Positions 1 to 8,547 of a stretch of 45,366 nucleotides of DNA are shown here, piece by piece. Numbering within the stretch: the first letter of the stretch is position 1; the number at the start of each line of letters is the position of its first letter. Below the pieces are notes generated by a model. That model had not been told where the DNA came from, made no database searches, and saw only the letters and a program-made list of their open reading frames with translations. Both the position numbers and the translations under genes were made by a program. This stretch comes from an uncultured delta proteobacterium (GTDB taxonomy: Bacteria > Desulfobacterota > Desulfobulbia > Desulfobulbales > Desulfocapsaceae): assembly GCA_903875445.1 (NCBI GenBank), contig CAIQWD010000017.1, positions 1-45,366 on the forward strand, given 5' to 3'.

Positions 1-40
1 AATCCGCGAGGTTGGTTGCCCTGGAATTATAAGGAAAACT

Positions 41-460
41 TCACATCTCCCGCTTGTTGAACGAGATCCAGCACCTACTCCCCCACCGGACTTTACCAGC
101 TATTGTTCTGGCAAGATAGGCAGGCTTGCCGAAAGGACACAAAATATCTTTTATATTTGGCTCAAAATGCAACATAAACCAACAATGTAACCAAGAATCT
201 TTTCTAGTATTATTCCAGATTGTAGCTGAGATGACTGATGTTATGTCTTTTCCAGCAACGGTTACCTTGATTGGTTCATCATTTCTGTCTTTTCTGTAAG
301 CAACTACGCATGACTCATTTTTGTCAGCCATCCCTTCTTGATTAGCGAGTCTATAATATTCAGGTGTGTTGCAATATATTTTTCCTTCTAACAGATCGTT
401 TAAATATTCTTCGTTTGAAAAAAATTTTATCAAACTATAAGCTTGGAATGTCTTTTCCAT
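41..460 (-). CDS. Hypothetical protein, possibly C-terminally truncated
   Basis: The protein has 139 residues and I do not recognise its family with confidence. Its N-terminal half looks like genuine protein (residues 8-35 read IKFFSNEEYLNDLLEGKIYC) and a SWLHCW motif lies near residue 89. The last 30 or so residues are rich in R, W and G and look unlike the rest. They may be an out-of-family tail made by a frameshift or deletion near positions 50-130. There is no signal peptide or membrane segment. The ATG at 460 has no clear Shine-Dalgarno. The gene sits in a low-GC patch with the HNH remnant, which suggests acquired DNA. A complete short gene is the alternative. Confidence 0.45.
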   Translation of the reverse strand: MEKTFQAYSLIKFFSNEEYLNDLLEGKIYCNTPEYYRLANQEGMADKNESCVVAYRKDRNDEPIKVTVAGKDITSVISATIWNNTRKDSWLHCWFMLHFEPNIKDILCPFGKPAYLARTIAGKVRWGSRCWISFNKREM

Positions 461-607
461 GCCATAACGCCAAAATCACCGGTTTATCCGGTGTATTGAA
501 TCGTTTGAACTGGGTGTCATTGCCCCAGATATCGACCATGAAAGCAATTGGTTTAGTTTATATTTTACACACATGTCAACATCAAAGATTTGACCCCCGG
601 CCCTGTG

Positions 608-865
608 CTAGAATCCTAACTCTCCATCTTCAATCTGTAATGCTATCGAAAGAGCTAATGCATTTCGAAGCATAAATGAGCCATAAGCACTAGCAAGATC
701 AAGTAGGTGCTCTGAAGCTCTTGGGCTCCATTCTCCTTTGCTGACAAGTAAATCTTTAATCTCACCAGTTGCAAATTTTGATATCCCCGCCATATTGCTC
801 ACTGGCTTTTTGAGCAAATGACGATACTCCTCTGTAAGTCTATTAATCTCATCACATGTATTCAT
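608..865 (-). CDS. Small hypothetical protein (85 aa)
   Basis: This is a short, mostly helical soluble protein with no catalytic motif that I recognise. Residues 49-67 (ASEHLLDLASAYGSFMLRN) and an acidic tail ending in EDGELGF look conserved in style. A good Shine-Dalgarno (GAGGAAG) lies just upstream of the ATG at 865. It starts 23 bp after the end of the HNH endonuclease remnant on the same strand, so the two were probably co-transcribed. Function is unknown. The pairing could be an accessory or immunity partner of the HNH protein, but that is inference only. Confidence 0.6.
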   Translation of the reverse strand: MNTCDEINRLTEEYRHLLKKPVSNMAGISKFATGEIKDLLVSKGEWSPRASEHLLDLASAYGSFMLRNALALSIALQIEDGELGF

Positions 866-888
866 ATATACTTCCTCGTGCTAATTAA

Positions 889-1677
889 TTATTCTTTAAA
901 AACATTGCGTTGATGCCACTCAAGATAAGATGTTAGTGGTAGAAATTTTCGGGGTTTGATCATTGCAGCACCATGATAAAAACAAATAATATCGTGTGTT
1001 TTTTTGTCTTTGGAGTTCAACAATACTGATGAGACAGCAAGACACAATCGACTTGTTATGGCAATTAGCCCTCGATCAAAAAGATGATCAAATGTGGCAC
1101 TGAGACATAAACCGTTGCGAGGATCTGTCCTATGTTCTTCAGAAACGCACCATGGTATAATGTGACTTGCCACTAGACATTCTTTAATTCGCAACCCAGT
1201 AATACAACATGTATTCTCATAACTACTAAGAATTGCCTCACGAAAGAATGCTTGGTGGGTACGTGATTTTTGGGTTGTGATTATTTCAGAAGGTCCTTGT
1301 GGACGATTTATATCCATCTGAATTTCGTTTTGCCCTACGGTCGCCAAACCCAATTCGTTTTTCAAATGTTCCGCTTCCGTGACAAGCAGGTTCCAATCAT
1401 TATGAAATTCCTCCCATATTTTACGATCCAGTTTACTGGAGTGCAAAAGCCCTGTTACTTTTTGTCTACGAAGTTCTGGGTCAAGCGAGCCGAAATTACC
1501 TAATTTTCTGGCGATGCTGGCTGGTGATCGTTTTAAAATCTTCGCGAGTTCAATAACATCAGGATTATTTGCTTTGGTCTTTTAAAAGGGGATTCGACAA
1601 TAAAGTTCAAAAGCCAGAACCAATTCTTCCCGTGCCCAGGAAGTTCCGTATCTTTCTGGATTGCCATGTGTGTCCAT
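889..1677 (-). pseudogene. HNH endonuclease interrupted by an in-frame TAA
   Basis: The C-terminal part carries an HNH nuclease core: SHIIPW supplies the first His, RNGLCL the Asn, and DHLFDRGL the last His/Asp. Reading upstream in the same frame gives a normal family N-terminus: an ATG at 1677, then residues such as WAREELVLAFELYCRIPF, then a TAA at 1584-1582, then TKANNPDVIELAKILKRSP. The frame is unbroken on both sides, so this is a nonsense mutation rather than a frameshift. The intact product would be about 262 residues. The 185-residue piece from the ATG at 1446 keeps the nuclease core but loses the N-terminal region. Internal initiation, or a sequencing error at the stop, remain possible. 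Confidence 0.8.
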
Positions 1678-1897
1678 ATGTATTAATGGCTGTTTTTATT
1701 GGTCAATTTTATTTTGAGTATAGCAGGAAATGTGGTCAGGCGCCCAGGTTGACAATTTGATTTATTAATTTCAAAACCTGCCCCTATTTTCCCTCATAGG
1801 CCTGTTCCCTTCGTGTTTTACGTTTCCACAAAATATCTGCAAATATAGGAGGTTTCCTGTCTTTCTGTTTTTCCAAACCCTTGAGAGCGAAAGAAAA

Positions 1898-2707
1898 CTA
1901 TTTTGCCCGAACGTACAAAACCTTCTGGCTCGACTCCGAGGCCTGCCGTTCTTCGGTCAGAAAGAGATCTGTCCTTGCCCTGACTAGGTCAGAGAGTTTC
2001 TTATAGCCGTAAAGCCTGGCGTCAAAGTCAGGCTGCAGCTTAGTCAAATAACTTCCGAAGGTGCCGAGTTGTGCCCAACCGGCGTCGTCAGTCGATTGCT
2101 CTAGGGCAGACAAAACGAATTTTTTGGGAAAGACCAGGTTTGTCGACCCTGTTGTGTCGGCAGTTGTCTTGCTTGACACGGACTTTTGCTCGCCTTCATC
2201 TTTTGCCGACTGCCCGACAGGCTCGGCATGGTGGCTGGGACGCAGGACTTCGGTAAAGACAAACTTGTGGCAGGCATTGCGGAACGCCTCGGGGGTTTTC
2301 TTTTCACCAAAGCCAAGGACAGTCAACCCCTCCTCCCGCAAGCGCATGGCAAGGCCGGTAAAATCACTGTCGCTGGTTATCAGGCAGAAACCGTCAAATT
2401 TCCGGGTGTACAGTAAATCCATGGCATCGATAATCAGGGTGCTGTCCGTGGCGTTCTTGCCGGTTGTGTAGGCGAACTGTTGCACAGGTTTGATTGCGTA
2501 TCGCTGCAGCACTTTCTTCCATGAGGCGCTGGTTGGTGCCGTGAAATCACCATAAATGCGCCGCACGGTTGCCTCGCCAAATCGCGCTATCTCAGCAAGA
2601 AGACCTTCAATGACTGCCGCTTGGGCGTTGTCAGCGTCGATGAGAACTGCTAATCGAAGGGTTGGTTCTTCCGATTCGATTTTTGCAACTAGTCGCGGGG
2701 ATACCAT
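1898..2707 (-). CDS. NYN-domain RNase-like protein with C-terminal LOTUS/OST-HTH domain
   Basis: Residues about 18-155 form a NYN (PIN-like) nuclease domain, with acidic residues in LAVLIDADNAQ, TDSTLIIDAMDLL and LITSDSDFTGL that would bind the catalytic metal. Residues about 195-265 resemble an OST-HTH/LOTUS winged helix, an RNA-binding module, with FVLSALEQ, GTFGSYLTKLQPDF and GYKKLSDLV. The two are joined by a polar linker. The family (LabA/YaiI-like plus LOTUS) is thought to act on RNA, but substrates are generally unknown. The ATG at 2707 follows a GGAGA Shine-Dalgarno. The gene is monocistronic, with about 220 bp to the HNH remnant and 334 bp to the next operon. Confidence 0.85.
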   Translation of the reverse strand: MVSPRLVAKIESEEPTLRLAVLIDADNAQAAVIEGLLAEIARFGEATVRRIYGDFTAPTSASWKKVLQRYAIKPVQQFAYTTGKNATDSTLIIDAMDLLYTRKFDGFCLITSDSDFTGLAMRLREEGLTVLGFGEKKTPEAFRNACHKFVFTEVLRPSHHAEPVGQSAKDEGEQKSVSSKTTADTTGSTNLVFPKKFVLSALEQSTDDAGWAQLGTFGSYLTKLQPDFDARLYGYKKLSDLVRARTDLFLTEERQASESSQKVLYVRAK

Positions 2708-2872
2708 GATGTCTCCGATTTTTAACGTTGAATTCGTTGGATGAGAACTTCAACCGTACCTTTAATTGGTTCATTTTTTGAGATAGGTTGTCAAGAAATA
2801 TCTCCCGTCGATACGGTATGTTCACGAAACCAAGTCAGGAAAGGTACACAGAATAAAGATGAACATAAAATA

Positions 2873-2908
2873 GGTCTTGAAATATCATATATTCACGTTT
2901 CAAGACCT
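2873..2908. repeat. Perfect 10-bp inverted repeat in the 2708-3041 intergenic gap
   Basis: GGTCTTGAAA (2873-2882) is matched exactly by TTTCAAGACC (2899-2908) around a 16-nt AT-rich loop. There is no T-run, so a simple intrinsic terminator is not obvious. It lies between the start of the NYN gene and the 3' end of the radical-SAM/U32 operon, so it could be an operator or a transcript-end hairpin. I see no other structure or gene in the 334-bp gap. Confidence 0.5.
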
Positions 2909-3041
2909 TGGCCTTCTCGCATAAAACGCTGAAACCGCCCCAGGAGCATTGGCTGCACCTCGACCAAATGACTGACGTGCTCTGCTATCGTCCAAAAACC
3001 GTCACCTCTTCGCAGGTCCAATTTGCTTTGCAGAATGGTTT

Positions 3042-3908
3042 TTACGAATCCGTTGAATATTTACCGACGATTCTGTCCACCGGAAGGTCGCAAAGATTGG
3101 CGGGACAGGTGGGCCAATGGTAGTACAGCGCGTTATCGCGGCGATAGAGCTCGACCGGCAAGGCGGCATGCAACCAGCGGACTGTCGATCCGGCATCTCC
3201 CCCTTCACATGGACAAGGGGCTCTCCGGGCGAAGTCTTCACCGTGACCGGGGCAACGGCGCATAAGGGTCACCAGGACCTCGGGAAGATGTAAACTATAC
3301 CGCAAGCCAGACTGAGAGGTCAATTCAATCCCCTGCAGGACGTTACTTATCTCGCAGCGGCGGACACCGCAATGGCTGAGCAAGGCAAGGGCTTCCGGTT
3401 TGTCTGTCCAGCAGCTGCGATAATGGCTGCGCAGCGGGTCTGATGCGAGTTTTGCTTGGAGCCGGCAGTCAGTGCCGTCGAGGTGCCGGACCTGCCTCGC
3501 CGCTTGGCTCGAAGGGTGCTGGTCCACGAATCGTCCGATGCAGGGATCGGTTATCTGGGCAACCAGCAAACGCCCGACGACCGGTTCGGCGAGTCGATGC
3601 CGGGCAAGATGGTGCACCAGGCCCCAATCGGAACATATCACCTCCAACTCCCCCAGTCTCTCGCGCATCAATTCCACCAGGGCCAAGGTCTTTTTCAGGC
3701 CTTGCGGCGAAAGAAAGGGAGTGACAAGGCTGACTTTTGTGCCGGAACCTTGCCCAAGTCGATCGAGAAAGGACAGTGCCACGGCAGGCGAAGGGAGCAA
3801 GTGCTCGCAGGTTTCATGGCCAAAGTACAGCCGCTCGGCATCCGGAAAATGGCCATCCTGTCGGAGCCCTTCATACCATTGGGCGTGTTCGATTGCCGTC
3901 ACCATCAT
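3042..3908 (-). CDS. UbiV-like U32-related Fe-S protein
   Basis: The protein has 288 residues and resembles the smaller partner of U32 pairs. Supporting features are RLYFGHETC near the N-terminus (Cys34), the barrel motif EVICSDWGLVHHLA (residues 89-102), GVRRCEISNVLQGI (181-194) and SLHLPEVLVTLMRRC (205-219). Cysteines 34, 219, 232 and 234 recall the four 4Fe-4S ligands of UbiV, which has one early Cys and a later C-x12-C pair. Here C219 and C232 are also 12 residues apart. The start chosen is the ATG at 3908, which overlaps the upstream U32 stop as ATGA. The longer frame to 3995 would invade that gene. UbiU/UbiV catalyse O2-independent hydroxylation, but the context here points to another substrate. 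Confidence 0.65.
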   Translation of the reverse strand: MMVTAIEHAQWYEGLRQDGHFPDAERLYFGHETCEHLLPSPAVALSFLDRLGQGSGTKVSLVTPFLSPQGLKKTLALVELMRERLGELEVICSDWGLVHHLARHRLAEPVVGRLLVAQITDPCIGRFVDQHPSSQAARQVRHLDGTDCRLQAKLASDPLRSHYRSCWTDKPEALALLSHCGVRRCEISNVLQGIELTSQSGLRYSLHLPEVLVTLMRRCPGHGEDFARRAPCPCEGGDAGSTVRWLHAALPVELYRRDNALYYHWPTCPANLCDLPVDRIVGKYSTDS

Positions 3909-4921
3909 TTTCCGATACGGAAATAGTAGCAATCGGATTTTCTGCAGGCAGTGCCGAAGGACCGGCGATAAAGTTCCCTGACCGCCTGCCGACAATCTTC
4001 CGGTGCATCGTTTTCATGGAAAATCTCAAGAGATTCCGAGACAAATCTTACGGCTTGCACCAGCTGATCAAGCGGGTAACCACGCCCGGCTATCTTCAGA
4101 AAACGAATTCCGGCCGCATACAGCTCCGGCAGCATACAGGCGGCACAAGGGGGGTGATGCTCATCGCTTATTGCCAGGTGCCTTACCCGACCACCGTTCG
4201 CCGTCCGATAATCGAGTTGACAACCGTGCCCCTCATAATCCGGATCAATGGCGGTCGCCACCTCCTGCAAAGCAGTCGAAGCGGACGTGTATCGAAAGTG
4301 AGACGGCTGGTCGGAGGGCAAACGAATTCCATGATAAAAGCCGCAAAAGCCATCGATAAACCGGCATTTTTGCAACATGGCCAGCATCTCGAATTCCATT
4401 CCGTCCGCCTCGCCAATCAGCGCCCCTACTTCTTCCAAGCATAACTCCCTTGGCAAGACGATTCGTGACACTCCCATTTCTTTAAAAAATTGAACAGCCG
4501 CGCCGTTGAAAGTGCCGGCCATGATGGACAGGTGCCGCTTGAGTGCGCTCCCCCGGTCTCTGAGGGCAAACAGTAAGGCCGGATCGCTGAGCAGCACATG
4601 GCTGCCGCCGGCATCTTCCCACAGGCGGATCAGATCAAAAACCTGCTGCATTTGGCTGCCGGTATAGCGACTATTGAGGGTCAGGGAAATCTTGCATTGC
4701 TGGTCGGATGCCAAGCGGGCTATGCGAGTGAGTTCCTTTGGGCTGGTGATGTGTGACAATCGTCCTTGCCGCCTGCTGATGAGATCGGCCTCGCCAAAAA
4801 CACCCACCCATTCATCGAACATCGCCCCGCAATACAGTTCGTCGGCCCCCGCGGCAAGGAGCGGCAAAACCTCATCAACGGAGGAGACGGGGGCAACTAT
4901 GCGTAAATCGCCCTGCCTCAT
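3905..4921 (-). CDS. Peptidase U32 family protein (UbiU-like)
   Basis: The product has 338 residues and a U32-type N-terminus (RIVAPVSSVDEVLPLLAAG, then ADELYCG). The family landmark VSRIVLPRELCLEEV lies at 151-165. Cys186-x6-Cys193 (CRFIDGFC), Cys234 and CAAC at 259-262 could hold a 4Fe-4S cluster. U32 proteins include UbiU/UbiV, RlhA and TrhP, which hydroxylate quinone or RNA substrates without oxygen, and collagenase-like members. The start at 4921 overlaps the stop of the B12 radical-SAM gene (ATGA), and its own stop overlaps the next gene. The tight pairing with a UbiV-like partner suggests a heterodimer, here probably acting on the operon's peptide. That last point is inference. Confidence 0.8.
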   Translation of the reverse strand: MRQGDLRIVAPVSSVDEVLPLLAAGADELYCGAMFDEWVGVFGEADLISRRQGRLSHITSPKELTRIARLASDQQCKISLTLNSRYTGSQMQQVFDLIRLWEDAGGSHVLLSDPALLFALRDRGSALKRHLSIMAGTFNGAAVQFFKEMGVSRIVLPRELCLEEVGALIGEADGMEFEMLAMLQKCRFIDGFCGFYHGIRLPSDQPSHFRYTSASTALQEVATAIDPDYEGHGCQLDYRTANGGRVRHLAISDEHHPPCAACMLPELYAAGIRFLKIAGRGYPLDQLVQAVRFVSESLEIFHENDAPEDCRQAVRELYRRSFGTACRKSDCYYFRIGK

Positions 4922-6492
4922 ATTCCGGCGTCCATGCGAATGGCCTCCCGCAGTTGGTCAACCGACGGCGCCATTCCTAAACTGACCAGCTCCCGGGCAG
5001 CAGCAAGGGAAACCGCCAAATTCTCCAGTCGAAGTTCCCGGATATCATGGCTCCCCGTTTTGCCCGCGGCATGTTGCCCAAGGAGCACGAACAAAGTCTC
5101 GGCAACCGCCCCATCCAAGGAGCCGATGATGCCCTTCAGCGCTTGATAGGCAGATGCACTTTGCCGCAACAAGGTATGCCTCGCCACCGCCGCCGGCAAA
5201 GAGCATACGGCATGCATCGAGACTGGTCCGAGCGGACTTAAGGCCGTTGTCAACTGGTCGTACAAGGCCTCCAGCCCGGCATCGACAAAAGGCAATCGTT
5301 GGGGGCCGGCGATGGGCTGCAAAACGCCGGCGGCAATGCCATCCTGGTGAAATCGCGATCCGGGCATGGCATCCAAACGATTAATGGCCGTGCGGTAATT
5401 GAGCATTTGATGACGATGCAGGACTTCGGCGAAGCCCTTGATCCCCTGCAAGGTCGAATGGGGGTGAAAGAGGAGAACACCGGCACCGACTTCAACGCGC
5501 AAACGGCGCAGATGGGCCACGAGATCCCAAGGAGGGCCGGTCCAGGGCCGGCCCCACCGCTTGAAATCCTCTCGATTATCCGATTCAACGCCGATAAAGG
5601 CATAGCTGAGGCCGCTTGCGGCCAGCAGTTCGATGATTTCGCGAGAAAGCGAATCAGGCCGGACCTGGATGCTGAATGAGATTGACAGTCCCCGCCGTTC
5701 TATGCCTGCGGCGAATTGACGGGCCCGTTCGGTCGCCAGGGTATTGGGCCCGAGGAAATCCTCGTCGATAAAATTAAAGGCAACCGCCCCGTAGCGCCGA
5801 TTGAGTTCGTCCATCTCGGCTACGATATGCTCCATCGGCCGGCCTCGCCATTGATGGCCCTTAAGGCTTCTCGCCTCCGGCGAGGAACAATAGCGACAGG
5901 CCCCCAGGCAACCTCGCGAGCCCTGGATGTTGAAGGCACCCCGCTCGCTGCCCAGTGCACAGGCAAAGGGCCGCTCCGGAAAAGGCAAGGCTTGCAGATC
6001 CGCCACCGGCGCCGCGACAATTATCCTGCTCGGTGGGGCTTTGTCGCAGGCCTCGCGGGGACTTCGCGCCGTCCATTGCCGGGCCAGCACTTCCAGAGCG
6101 TTTTCGCCTTCGAAACGCACCAGGTAAAAGCCATCGGGGAGCGCCTCGATGGCGCGCTCCGCTTCATGACTGATGAAATTACCCCCGGCCAACCAGCAAA
6201 CCTCCCGACCTGCCAAGGCCTTTTGGCACTCGGCAAATATTGCCTGAACCGAGGCCAATTCTCTAGCCGTCATGATCGAGATGCCGATAAAATCCGGGCG
6301 GAACGACACCGCCCGCCGCGCCAGTCGATGGTCGTCCATCGATTCCAGGAGAGCGTCCAGAACCAGCACCGCATCGCCTTTTTCCCGGCGAGAGGCGCTC
6401 AGATACTCAAGTCCCAATGGCTCCTGAATTTCCGGGTCGTAGTAGGGACTCTCATGCCGCGGACGGATAAAAACCCACCGAAGAGAAGACAT
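4918..6492 (-). CDS. B12-binding-domain radical SAM enzyme
   Basis: The product has 524 residues. Residues 1-140 look like a cobalamin-binding Rossmann domain (EPLGLEYLSASRREKGDAV, RPDFIGISIMTARE, WLAGGNF) without the DxHxxG histidine. Residues 190-202 carry the radical-SAM motif GSRGCLGACRYC (Cys195, 199, 202), followed by a barrel with FNFIDEDFLGPN and YAFIGVESDN. Members of this class methylate unactivated carbons or remodel rings. Some work in peptide natural product pathways. Its ATG overlaps the stop of the TPR/Sel1 gene as TAATG, and its stop overlaps the U32 gene, so translation is coupled in both directions. Confidence 0.85.
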   Translation of the reverse strand: MSSLRWVFIRPRHESPYYDPEIQEPLGLEYLSASRREKGDAVLVLDALLESMDDHRLARRAVSFRPDFIGISIMTARELASVQAIFAECQKALAGREVCWLAGGNFISHEAERAIEALPDGFYLVRFEGENALEVLARQWTARSPREACDKAPPSRIIVAAPVADLQALPFPERPFACALGSERGAFNIQGSRGCLGACRYCSSPEARSLKGHQWRGRPMEHIVAEMDELNRRYGAVAFNFIDEDFLGPNTLATERARQFAAGIERRGLSISFSIQVRPDSLSREIIELLAASGLSYAFIGVESDNREDFKRWGRPWTGPPWDLVAHLRRLRVEVGAGVLLFHPHSTLQGIKGFAEVLHRHQMLNYRTAINRLDAMPGSRFHQDGIAAGVLQPIAGPQRLPFVDAGLEALYDQLTTALSPLGPVSMHAVCSLPAAVARHTLLRQSASAYQALKGIIGSLDGAVAETLFVLLGQHAAGKTGSHDIRELRLENLAVSLAAARELVSLGMAPSVDQLREAIRMDAGI

Positions 6493-8195
6493 TATTTCAG
6501 CTGCCGCAGGGCGTCTTTAGCCACTTGACTTCCCTTGGCCGCGGCCTTTTCATACCAGTTGCTCGCCTGCGACCGGTCTTTTGCGACACCGCTGCCGTTT
6601 TCATACATTCGAGCCAGATTCACCATGGCCGCCACATGACCCTTGTCCGCCGCCTGGCGATACCACTTGGCCGCCCCGCCTTTGCTTTCAACTACTCCCT
6701 GGCCGGTCTCATAGATCACGCCGAGATTATTCATGGCGTCGGTGTCACCCAGCCCAGCTGCCTGGCTGTACCACTTGACGGCAATGCCCGCATCTTTTGC
6801 AACCCCCTTGCCCTGGGCATAGAGCACCCCCAGATTATGCATAGCCGGGGCATAGCCTTTTTTTGCTGCCCGACCGTACCATTCTGCCGCCTGTGCCGGA
6901 TCCCCCGCCACTCCCTCGCCATGTTCATACATCGAGCCGATGCTGTTCATCGCTGCCGCGTGGCCCTGGTCGGCCGCCTTCCGGTACCATTCCATCGCCT
7001 TGGCATAGTCCTTGCCGCCACTTTTCTGGTGGAAGGCCCTGGCCTTCACGAACATTTCCTCGCTCCCGAGGCGTCCGGCACCGTCTTTGTCCTGCTCCCG
7101 ATCCGGGCGCTCGGCGGCTTTTTCCTCTTGAGAAGCCTGGATTTCCTTGGCAGGTTTCTTCCCCTCAACCTTGCCGGCTTTGTCAACCGGCTCCTTGGCC
7201 CGGACCGCCTCGGTTACCTTAGGACTGCTCGCCTTGCCGGAGCCTTTCTGCAGCTCGACATTGGCCGCGTAAAAGTCTTTGTATTTGGGGTTAACCGCCA
7301 ATTCGGCAAACGGCTTCAGGGCTGCAACCGCCGGCTCGTATCTGCCGGCAAGGCTATGAAACCAGCTGTCGTTGAAGGCGGCAATAGCCACATCGCCTTT
7401 TTGCTTGGCGACGGCACGGGCCATGGCCTCAGCTTCCGCGGTTCGACCGGCGCGCTCAAGGACAACAGAGAGATTGATTTGCGCGGGCAGGTAATCCGCT
7501 TTGATCCGCCGGAGCACTTCAAGTTCAAATTGGGCAAGAAGGTCGTGCCCGAGATGCATTTCACAGAGCGCCAGATTGTTTCTACTATCCGGATTGTCGG
7601 GGTTTTTTCGTAAAATTTGCCGATATTTTTCCGCGGCAGCGGTGAAGTTGCCCTGCAGGTAGAAAGCGTTGGCCTCAAGCAAAGACGAATCGTTGAAGGG
7701 ATTCATTTTACTTACGCCGTCGGTTACAAGTGTTGGCAGCGATTTCTCCGGTCCTTTGGCAATCAAGGAGAAATTGGCCTCTGCCCATCGGCGGATTGCC
7801 TCCTGCACTTCCTTGGTTTTTCGGTATGGTTGCAGGCGCACAAGCAATTCGGAGAAACCGTTTTCTTCCTGGTCCCAATACTTGTCGGGCAAGATGCGCT
7901 GGATGGTTTCCAGCAACTTGCCGGCGGCTTCGTCATAGGCCATTTCCGGCCCGGTTTTATACATCGCTTCCGCGGTGGCAAAGGCGAAGGGGTCCTGACC
8001 GACATTCTGACCTTCCGTCTGCGTCTCTTTCTTTTCCTCTTTGGTACTGTCGATTTTATAAGAATCTTCGGCCCAAACACTCCCCCTGCAGAGCAGGATA
8101 CCGACCAAGAGAACAAATACCAATCCTCTCCACGGATTGACCCGGCAAGGACGCCTTGTATCCAAAAACGTGGGAATTAGTGTACCGGGGCGCAT
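6492..8195 (-). CDS. Exported TPR and Sel1-repeat protein
   Basis: The protein has 567 residues from the ATG at 8195, which follows a strong AGGAGG Shine-Dalgarno. The open frame runs further, to 8357, but that part only shadows the peptide gene. A basic start then a hydrophobic core (LVFVLLVGILLC) followed by VWAED indicates a signal peptide or anchor, so it acts outside the cytoplasm. The middle holds TPR-like helices (residues about 170-290) and a charged low-complexity linker. The C-terminus has about five Sel1 repeats of the form AMxxLGxxYexGxGV. Such repeats scaffold protein partners. The first 19 nt overlap the end of the CxC-peptide gene. Confidence 0.85.
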   Translation of the reverse strand: MRPGTLIPTFLDTRRPCRVNPWRGLVFVLLVGILLCRGSVWAEDSYKIDSTKEEKKETQTEGQNVGQDPFAFATAEAMYKTGPEMAYDEAAGKLLETIQRILPDKYWDQEENGFSELLVRLQPYRKTKEVQEAIRRWAEANFSLIAKGPEKSLPTLVTDGVSKMNPFNDSSLLEANAFYLQGNFTAAAEKYRQILRKNPDNPDSRNNLALCEMHLGHDLLAQFELEVLRRIKADYLPAQINLSVVLERAGRTAEAEAMARAVAKQKGDVAIAAFNDSWFHSLAGRYEPAVAALKPFAELAVNPKYKDFYAANVELQKGSGKASSPKVTEAVRAKEPVDKAGKVEGKKPAKEIQASQEEKAAERPDREQDKDGAGRLGSEEMFVKARAFHQKSGGKDYAKAMEWYRKAADQGHAAAMNSIGSMYEHGEGVAGDPAQAAEWYGRAAKKGYAPAMHNLGVLYAQGKGVAKDAGIAVKWYSQAAGLGDTDAMNNLGVIYETGQGVVESKGGAAKWYRQAADKGHVAAMVNLARMYENGSGVAKDRSQASNWYEKAAAKGSQVAKDALRQLK

Positions 8196-8527
8196 CGGCA
8201 ACCTCCTCCATAGCTTCCTCCGGAACTGGTATGTCCGACACAGCCGCAGGCCGGCACGCAGCCGCAAACCTTGTTGCCGACACAGCTGCAGACTGGGACG
8301 CAGGTACAGACCTTGTTGCAGGAACAGAAGGTTGCCCCTACCGGATCGCAGGTGCAACCGGGGCGGGAGTTTTCCGCCTTACCCCGGGCCTCTGCAAAAA
8401 AGGTCTCAAGACCGGGACGGGGCATCTTCCGGTTATCGACGACAAGATAGATTTTCGGGTCCGCCTCCTGGTTGTCGGTCGGCGGTAAACTGCTCTTTAA
8501 GCGATCATTAGGTTTCTTATCGGCCAT
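8177..8527 (-). CDS. Cys-rich CxC-repeat protein, candidate RiPP precursor
   Basis: The protein has 116 residues from the ATG at 8527, which has GGAG eight bases upstream. A GTG at 8551 would add eight residues. Residues 1-57 are polar and leader-like and contain no Cys. Residues 58-116 contain 14 cysteines, every one in a CxC pair (58/60, 68/70, 74/76, 80/82, 88/90, 94/96, 110/112), with a near-exact 14-residue tandem repeat NKVCxCVPxCxCVG at 71-84 and 85-98. A Gly/Ser-rich stretch precedes the last pair. There is no signal peptide. It lies directly downstream of a SPASM radical-SAM gene and a PqqD-like gene, the standard context of a modified peptide. A metal-binding or structural protein is the alternative. 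Confidence 0.75.
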   Translation of the reverse strand: MADKKPNDRLKSSLPPTDNQEADPKIYLVVDNRKMPRPGLETFFAEARGKAENSRPGCTCDPVGATFCSCNKVCTCVPVCSCVGNKVCGCVPACGCVGHTSSGGSYGGGCRCAPVH

Positions 8528-8547
8528 ATCCTGCTCCAATCGCCGCC

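Noticed and set aside
6525-7613. Plus-strand frame (362 codons) opposite the Sel1-repeat gene
   Set aside because: Its apparent repeats are the reverse reading of the Sel1 repeats.
8195-8357. Upstream extension of the Sel1-repeat gene
   Set aside because: It is the out-of-frame reading of the CxC repeats. The ATG at 8195 has AGGAGG and starts a normal signal sequence.
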